Assembly (NCBI RefSeq): GCF_022458985.1
Contig: NC_061785.1
Location: forward strand, 2,718,204-2,782,203
DNA: 64,000 nt
DNA from: Mugil cephalus
Lineage: Eukaryota; Chordata; Actinopteri; Mugiliformes; Mugilidae
Direction: 5' to 3'
Below, piece by piece: positions 48,001 to 64,000 of the stretch. The position numbers were made by a program, and so were the translations under genes. The notes beneath the pieces are model-generated. The model made no database searches. It saw nothing but the letters and a program-made list of their open reading frames with translations, and had not been told where the DNA came from. Within the stretch, counting starts at the first letter, position 1. The number at the start of each line of letters is the position of its first letter.

Positions 48001-50037
48001 GATACTTGGATAGATACTTGGATAGATACTTAGTTAGATACTTTGATACTTAGATAGATACTTGGATAGATACTTGGATAGATACTTTGATACTTGGATA
48101 CATATTTTGATACTTAGATATATACTTATATAGATACTTTGATACTTAGATACTTTGATAGTTAGATACTTGGATAGATACATTGATACTTGGATACATA
48201 CTTAGATACTTTGATACTTGGACAGATACTTTGATACTTAGATAGATACTTTAATATTTAGATACTTGGATACATATTTTGATACTTAGATAGATACTTG
48301 GACAGATACTTTGATAGTTAGATACATACTTTGATACTTGGATACATATTTTGATACTTAGATAGATACTTTGATACTTAGATACTTGGATATAACCAGT
48401 TGAAATATATTTCAGGTACACTAATGTAAACACTGTGTTGTTGTGTAGAGGGTGGTGGACATTGTTCATGATGGACCGGAGTGTGTTTACTCTGTTACAG
48501 AATAGTCACCGGCAACAACACCAACAACAAGTCGGAGAGCGACCAAGAAGACAACGACGACGTCAACGACAATGACTGGTCGTATGGTGCTGAAAAGAAA
48601 GGTGACGTTCTGATTCTGTTGCTTCGGGTTTCACCATCATCAAGTCACCGTCAGCATTTAACTTTACTGTCTGTCTCTTACAGCCAAGAAAAGGAAATCT
48701 GACAAGGTACGATTATTTTCAGCTAATCTTATACTGGAAATAATGCTAATGAACATAATAATGAACAGAAAGTCTTCTTTTCTTCCACCTCAGAATCCAA
48801 ACTCACCAAGAAGATCCAAATCATTCAAGCATAAGAGCAGTAAGTGGAAACTTTTTTTTTTTGTCCTAGGTTCAAATTGTCCACAAATCGTGAAAAAATA
48901 TTAAAATAATAACATCAGCAGATACAAGAGAGGATAATGATCAATAAACTCATAAAACCCGAGACATATCAGACACTGTTTGATATTTAGGAGTTTTAAA
49001 ACCCACCAGTATCGGAAACGCAGCATCCGATGGAAGTAACAAGTTTGCAGCGAAGTTGGTTGCTCGGCAACTGTAAACACACGAAGAAGAACTTTAATTA
49101 GAGGGCGCACATTGACGTCACTTCCGCCCGGGGCCACGCCCCCCTGAGTGGCAAAAAAAAACAAAACAAAAACAACATGGCGAAATATATCAGTAAATAC
49201 AGCGAGACCGGGAGAAATGCGGATTATCAAATCAAATTAGACTCGACAATGATCCATACGGACTAGTGTGGATTTGGAAAAGCAGGTTAGCCCCAGTTTC
49301 TGTTAGTTTAAGTTCATTTCAGTTGTGGTGTGTAGCTAAATAAAAGATGCTAACGCTAAGAGCTTTACCGAGAAGTAACGTTAATAATACTGTAGCGTTA
49401 AAAGGATGACGAGGAGATCACAAATATTCAGTTTATTGAGTTATTGTTTACTAATGGAACTGAATTAGTTACTGTCGGCCGAAACAAAAACAACAACATC
49501 GACAAACTTATCAGAAACGTCCAGAACGTAACGTAAGAAGTAACATAAGGTGTGACTCCATCAAAAAATACAGCATAAATTAACATTACCCGACACTAAA
49601 TATGAAACACAACACCAGTCACACAACAGCTCTTCGCCATTAAAAAAAAAAATAAAATAAAAATTACAGTTGAGACGCTATTAAAGCCTATGATTCAACC
49701 TAATGCTGCTAAGCTCCATGTTCCTTGTTGTCACTCAGTGGCCGTAACTATGGAGACCTCGCTTGCTGTGACGTCACAGACATACCCTCTATTGTCATTG
49801 CGCAGAAGTTACAATGAATTTAATCAACTATCTGCTGTGAGCAGCTCTTAAGTGGGACGCTGAATAATTATTCTAATTATTAATATATTATTATTATCGT
49901 TGTGTGATTGGACGGCAGGTTGAATGAAGAATGATGACGAATCTTTATTTCCCGTAGGTATGATGGGTCCTAGACGTCGTATGGAAAACCAGGAGAGCCC
50001 GCGCATGCTGATGAAAGATGAGGCGTTTTCCCAATAA
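45035..50037 (+). CDS. atxn7l3: Ataxin-7-like 3 (SGF11 homologue), SAGA deubiquitinase adaptor, apparently without the SCA7 domain
   Basis: ATXN7L3 joins USP22 and ENY2 in the SAGA module that removes ubiquitin from histone H2B. Exons: 45035-45085 (or to 45115), 45190-45322, 46518-46689, 48501-48601, 48684-48706, 48794-48839, 49958-50037. The product starts [17 protein letters not shown], continues with the ENY2-binding helix ([34 protein letters not shown]), the SGF11 zinc finger ([15 protein letters not shown]...HLEKC) and an acidic then basic stretch ([36 protein letters not shown]). In the family a SCA7 domain follows; here the next exon that fits encodes [20 protein letters not shown] then DEAFSQ and a stop, giving 201 residues (211 with the longer exon 1) against about 350 in human. 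No SCA7 exon was found before smarcd2. Confidence 0.85.
45412..45843. mobile_element. MITE with TTAACCTCCTGAGAC ends in an atxn7l3 intron
   Basis: It starts TTTAACCTCCTGAGACCCGA (45409) and ends with the inverted counterpart GGGGTCTCAGGGGGTTAACC (about 45826). The interior contains GTCCTCATATGTCGTCACTG, AAGTCACC, 'GTCCCAACGTCCTCAAACGA', 'TACTTGCTAATTAACG' and CTCGTTGCTATTGATAA, all shared with the copy at 17140-17420. It is the most complete copy in the window. Confidence 0.75.
45856..46075. mobile_element. Truncated Tc1-like element in an atxn7l3 intron
   Basis: It begins TATACACCGATCAGGCGTAA then CATTACGACCACCTTCCTAA, the Tc1-like terminus seen at 13163, and runs through GGGTCTTCTGAGGGGGTCCT and GTCTAGGTCGGTGCTACG. 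The opposite terminus is missing. It directly abuts the MITE at 45412-45843. Confidence 0.7.
46810..47080. repeat. Interspersed repeat, direct copy of the ubtfl-intron repeat at 37800-38215
   Basis: It shares AAACTAG, ACGTGCACTGAATTTATCTT, 'TTGTATGAGCTACATTACTT', AACAATTAATTCCATAATTT and ATTTACATGATACACAAATA with the copy in ubtfl, in the same order. Confidence 0.7.
47820..48392 (+). repeat. GATACTT-based degenerate minisatellite in an atxn7l3 intron
   Basis: About 570 bases made of variants of GATACTTAGATA, GATACTTGGATA and GATACTTTGATA, in higher-order mixtures. It is strongly strand-asymmetric in base content (few C on the plus strand). It lies 110 bases before the exon at 48501. No coding potential. 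Confidence 0.95.
49030..49640. repeat. Interspersed repeat, inverted copy of 11930-12570, in an atxn7l3 intron
   Basis: The blocks 'ATGATCCATACGGACTAGTG', ATGCTAACGCTAAGAGCTTT, 'ATACTGTAGCGTTAAAAGGA' and 'CGACAAACTTATCAGAAACG' are reverse complements of the blocks in the copy 37 kb to the left. Confidence 0.7.
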
Positions 50038-50900
50038 CATTCTCGCCGCACAACCTCTCACCTTCACCACCACCACCTTCACCACCACCACCACCACCGC
50101 TGCTGCTGTTGTTGTTGTTGTTGTGTGTGAGCGTGAAGGCACACATGCAGGACGACTGATAACACTTCACCTTTGGTTCTTTGTGTCGTGAAAATCGATG
50201 GACGTTGGTGTTGCAGGTCAAACTCTGCAGAAATCCCACCGTATACTTGACAGATTTTTTTTTTTTTTTTTTTAATTTACAAAATCATCGTACCAACACT
50301 CACTTTTTTTATTTTATTTTTTTTTGCTTAGTTGGTTTTCAGTTGAAAATAATGAACATTTGATGTGATGCAGCGGCGGAGCAGAGGCAGCCGTGTGAAG
50401 AGTGACTGATCTTCTATTTCCTCACATTTTAGAACCTTTTGAGAATAAAAAAAAAAAAAAAGGAATAATAATGTCAAAGACAATCATCGCTAATGGTTCG
50501 TCTTTTATTTTTCACTTTCACCGTCAGGCTCATAGTTCTCCGGCTGAATCACAACACAAATAGCAGCTCTGTTTGTTGTCGTTCACCTGTGGAAACGTCT
50601 TTTTTTTTTTTAAATGTTCTGTACACGAAGCCCTCGGTTGTACAAGCAGCAGGGGTTTGAATCAGAAAGCAGGTTTCTGTTGTTTGTTTCTCGTTTGTTT
50701 TTTAATCGATCTGCTTGTTTTCTAGCATTCAGACATGTCTTGGTATCATGTGTTTACATTGTAAAGGGTTACATACAGTATGTCCTTGGTGTGATGTGGT
50801 AGTGTAAATATTCCAATAGTTGAATTGCTGCTATCATGGCTCAGTTTGTATCATCTGTTTAGCGTAATAAATAATTTGTTACCTGTCCTGTGAGTTTGTG
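50038..50900 (+). other. atxn7l3 3' UTR
   Basis: The untranslated tail follows the stop at 50035-50037. It begins with a run of ACC/CACCAC units and TTG units (50060-50125). Polyadenylation signals are AATAAA at 50444-50449 and, better placed before GT-rich sequence, AATAAA at 50866-50871. Confidence 0.5.
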
Positions 50901-52900
50901 TTAAACTCCTAATGAACTCAGGAGCCAGGAGCCAAAAATCTGTCCCTCAGAGGGTTTGATCTGGTGGGAACATTAAATACAAGACACTGACTGCAACTGC
51001 ACTTATTTTTCTTAACCAGTATCTTGTATTAGGGTCAAATTTGACCCATTTGCAAATTAAAATGCATAAGAAAAAAAAAAAAAAAACATTTCCAAGGCTT
51101 CTTGATATCCTCAAGAACACCATTTTCATAAATTCTGAAAAGAAGGGGATGTTGATGGCACTCGTGGATCATAGAAAATGTTTTAGGTTTCTCTGTGGAT
51201 CAAGTTTGTCTCAATTTATTAGATGAAAACGAGTGGTGTATTCAAAGATAAATGGTCTATTGGGTCAAATGTGGTCAAATGCTTGTGTGGATATGAAAGC
51301 AAGAAGTTAGACAGGAGGTGAAAAACAGTACTGACAATGATAAACGTTTTTTTTTGTTTGTTTTGCCCTGGATTAAGTCGTGGGTCAGTTTTGATCCGTG
51401 CGCAGCTTTCTAACACATTTTAATGGTTAAGAAATGGAGCCAGTTCTCACTCGACAGGAATCGGCTCTTCTGATTCACTACCAAGCATCGGTTCTTTTCC
51501 CGTATGACACATCACTAGAAAACTGTAATTTCCGACACTGTGAATGCAGCATCTCGTACGGCCAGTGGTGTGCGATAGCGCTCGATTTGGTATCGATACG
51601 ATACCAACTACAAACAAGGCCAGTGTTGCCGATACCGATGTCGGTAGTTTTTAATAATTAATACATACACAATTTTCTGTTTATAAGTAAATAGAAAATA
51701 TTTTATTATCAAAATAAAAAAAATGAGTGTTCAGACACTAAAATACAACTATAAAACTAAACATCTCCTTTAATTTCCGTTCTTATTTTTTTCTGAAATA
51801 AACAAAGTTTAGAACATTGTCTCTCCACAACAAATATTCTAAAACATGTTAAATAGATCATTATTATTGACCTGGATTCTCTGCCGACTGAAAGGCTTCT
51901 CCCTCTTGGTTGGGGGATTTTTCTCCTTCCGTGATTTCGTGAAGTTTGTTGTGTTACCACAGCATCTTACAGCCTTTTCACAAACAGTACAACTTGCTGT
52001 CTTCTCATTTTCCACTTTGTACAAGAGAGAAACTGAAACCTGAACCTGAACGTGTAACTCATTTGTTTTATGGTTGCTCATATAGCAAATGTGTTTGGGA
52101 AATAACTTGAAAACATTTTAAATCAACATTGAAGGAAAGAACATTATTCAAAGAAAATAAATTCAATGTACAATATTTATATTTTATTAGGAAATTTTAC
52201 ATCCATAAATGTAAATTTCAAAAATCATCTCCACCATAAGTTTTTTTTAGACGTATCAATATAAAAGTTTATCACAGAAGTGCAATGGAAACACTTTTTT
52301 TTTCGTGTTTCCTTGTCAACAGAGATGATTCAGGGCATCATGTGACCAGTTAATTTGAAATCCATCTTCCTGAGATGAGAATTTAATTCAAGTCAAGATT
52401 CAAGATCACTTTATTGATTCCCACAGGGAAACCTTTGTCCAAGCATCCAAAGAACATATATGAACCAGACCTATGAATAAGAGTAAAAATAAAATAAAAT
52501 AAAATAATCTTAAAAGTAGAATAAGAACAGTCCAATTTACATGGGATATACAAGCAATTGTGTACAAACATGAGATATAGAGACATGTTAAGTGTCTCAG
52601 TCCCAAAGTGTCTTAGTGTGATTTTTATTATTTCCATTCTTTGTGAGGATATCTAACATCTAACATGAAATATCTAACATGAAATTGAAATATCAGTTTA
52701 TTATTACAAGGTGGAGGCTTCAAATAAGCCCACTGTGTTTTTTGTGTCTTATTATTAATATGTTTGTATTATTTGTTTAAATTTTAATTGTGCAAATAAA
52801 AATAAACAAAATAAATATCGAAATTTCAAAACTATCGGTTTAATTTTGCCCAAAACTGTATTGGAGGCAGCTAAAAACTGAAATCTAAGTATCGATCACA
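50900..52900. other. Intergenic region between atxn7l3 and smarcd2
   Basis: No gene is seen. There is a GTATCGATAC-rich fragment near 51585-51650 and a LINE-type stretch near 52390-52640 containing 'CACTTTATTGATTCCCACAG', typical of teleost LINE 3' ends read from the opposite strand. Confidence 0.5.
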
Positions 52901-52904
52901 CCCT

Positions 52905-53308
52905 GTTGATATCGATCAGCATCGATGCCCGCGTTTGGTATCGATATTGTCGATATTTGGATCGATCCGCCCACCAATACTAGTTATAAGTAGTAGCTGG
53001 TTGTTTTTGCTTTAGACTCAGTTTGTCGCGAACTCGGGCTTTTATCGCGTCAGCCTCTAACCTCGCGGGGGGAGTTGGCGTTAGTTGGAGATGTTTAGTC
53101 GTAAAAAGCGCTGGTAGCAGACAAGAGACCGCAAAACTGTCCGGAAAACTCGCAGTTACCAGGTAGAGTCAAACCCCGGAACTTGAGTCTGCTAATGCTA
53201 GGCTAACTAGCTGCCACTAGTTGCGCTCATTTAACGACCTGTCAACAAGACTTATCTTTATTTTTTATTATTTTATTGTTGTCGTTATTATTATTAATAA
53301 TAATAATC
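52905..53308 (-). repeat. smarcd2 5'-flanking segment, copy of the block at about 13250-13545
   Basis: In reverse complement this matches the block inside the Tc1-like mosaic at 13 kb: GGATCGATCCGCCCACCAAT, ACTAGTTATAAGTAGTAGCT then GGTTGTTTTTGC, GAAAACTCGCAGTTACCAGG then TAGAGTCAAACCCCGGAACT, 'AATGCTAGGCTAACTAGC' and GACTTATC followed by a TTATTATTAATAATAAT run. The match ends about 50 bases before the smarcd2 start codon, so it must overlap the promoter and/or 5' UTR. Confidence 0.75.
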
Positions 53309-53359
53309 TACTATTCGCGTTTAGTTTTCGTCACTTTGAACCACTTGTGGATCTAGAAG

Positions 53360-63768
<10,409 letters not shown>

Positions 63769-64000
63769 ACACGCGCTCTTCAGTTTACTCATCAAACCAT
63801 GTTCTGCCAACACACAACTGGAACGTCGCAGCTTCAATGTTCACAAAGCCATTCTCACGATGGGACCAAAGTCATGATTTATACGTCAGTAGGAAGACGT
63901 TTGCCTCGTCTGTCGTTTTGAGCCTGTTCATATATAATCTTTGCTTGTTTTTTTGTTTTTTTTTGCAATATTTTGAAATGGTACAAAATGCTTAAAAATA
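63769..64000 (+). other. smarcd2 3' UTR, runs off the window
   Basis: The untranslated sequence follows the stop at 63766-63768. No AATAAA is present before the window ends, so the polyadenylation site lies beyond position 64000. Confidence 0.7.

Overview
The window is vertebrate nuclear DNA, almost certainly from a teleost fish. Genes are split into many short exons with GT/AG junctions. Intergenic DNA and introns are full of teleost-type repeats: Tc1-like termini, hAT/BED relics, L2/Rex1-type LINE tails and many microsatellites. Gene content matches the human 17q21 neighbourhood (SLC4A1, UBTF, ATXN7L3). There are no prokaryotic operons, CRISPR arrays or intact viral genes. No species is named because nothing in the sequence decides it.

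Layout: (1) 343-8112, minus strand: the first two coding exons of ngfr (p75 neurotrophin receptor), separated by a 7.6 kb repeat-filled intron; the rest of the gene lies to the left of the window. (2) About 8.5-22.3 kb: a gene desert made of nested transposon remnants and microsatellites. (3) 22.6-34.0 kb, plus strand: slc4a1 (erythroid anion exchanger, band 3), with a GATA/CACCC/TATA promoter, a non-coding first exon and 17 recognised coding exons. The exon holding the start codon was not found. (4) 35.28-42.63 kb, plus: a compact UBF-like gene (ubtfl), 16 exons and about 453 residues with only three HMG boxes, in the slot that UBTF occupies in mammals. (5) 44.0-50.9 kb, plus: atxn7l3 (SAGA deubiquitinase-module adaptor), with a normal N-terminus and zinc finger but apparently without its SCA7 domain. 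(6) 53.36-63.77 kb, plus: smarcd2 (BAF60b, SWI/SNF subunit), complete in 13 exons, 517 residues.

Functionally the right half is a cluster of nuclear regulators (rRNA transcription, histone H2B deubiquitination, chromatin remodelling) next to an erythrocyte membrane transporter. They are linked by conserved synteny, not by a shared pathway. SMARCD2 is on the same human chromosome arm but farther away.

No clearly new biological system was found. The observations most worth following are: the reduced UBF paralogue; the atxn7l3 copy lacking SCA7, with two in-frame splice donors; the complementary purine/pyrimidine arrays in the atxn7l3 leader; the smarcd2 5' flank whose sequence recurs inside a Tc1-like element 40 kb away; and the shift of N-glycosylation sites to a different exofacial loop of band 3. 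All exon boundaries were placed by eye from reading frame, splice consensus and remembered family sequences; no alignment was run.
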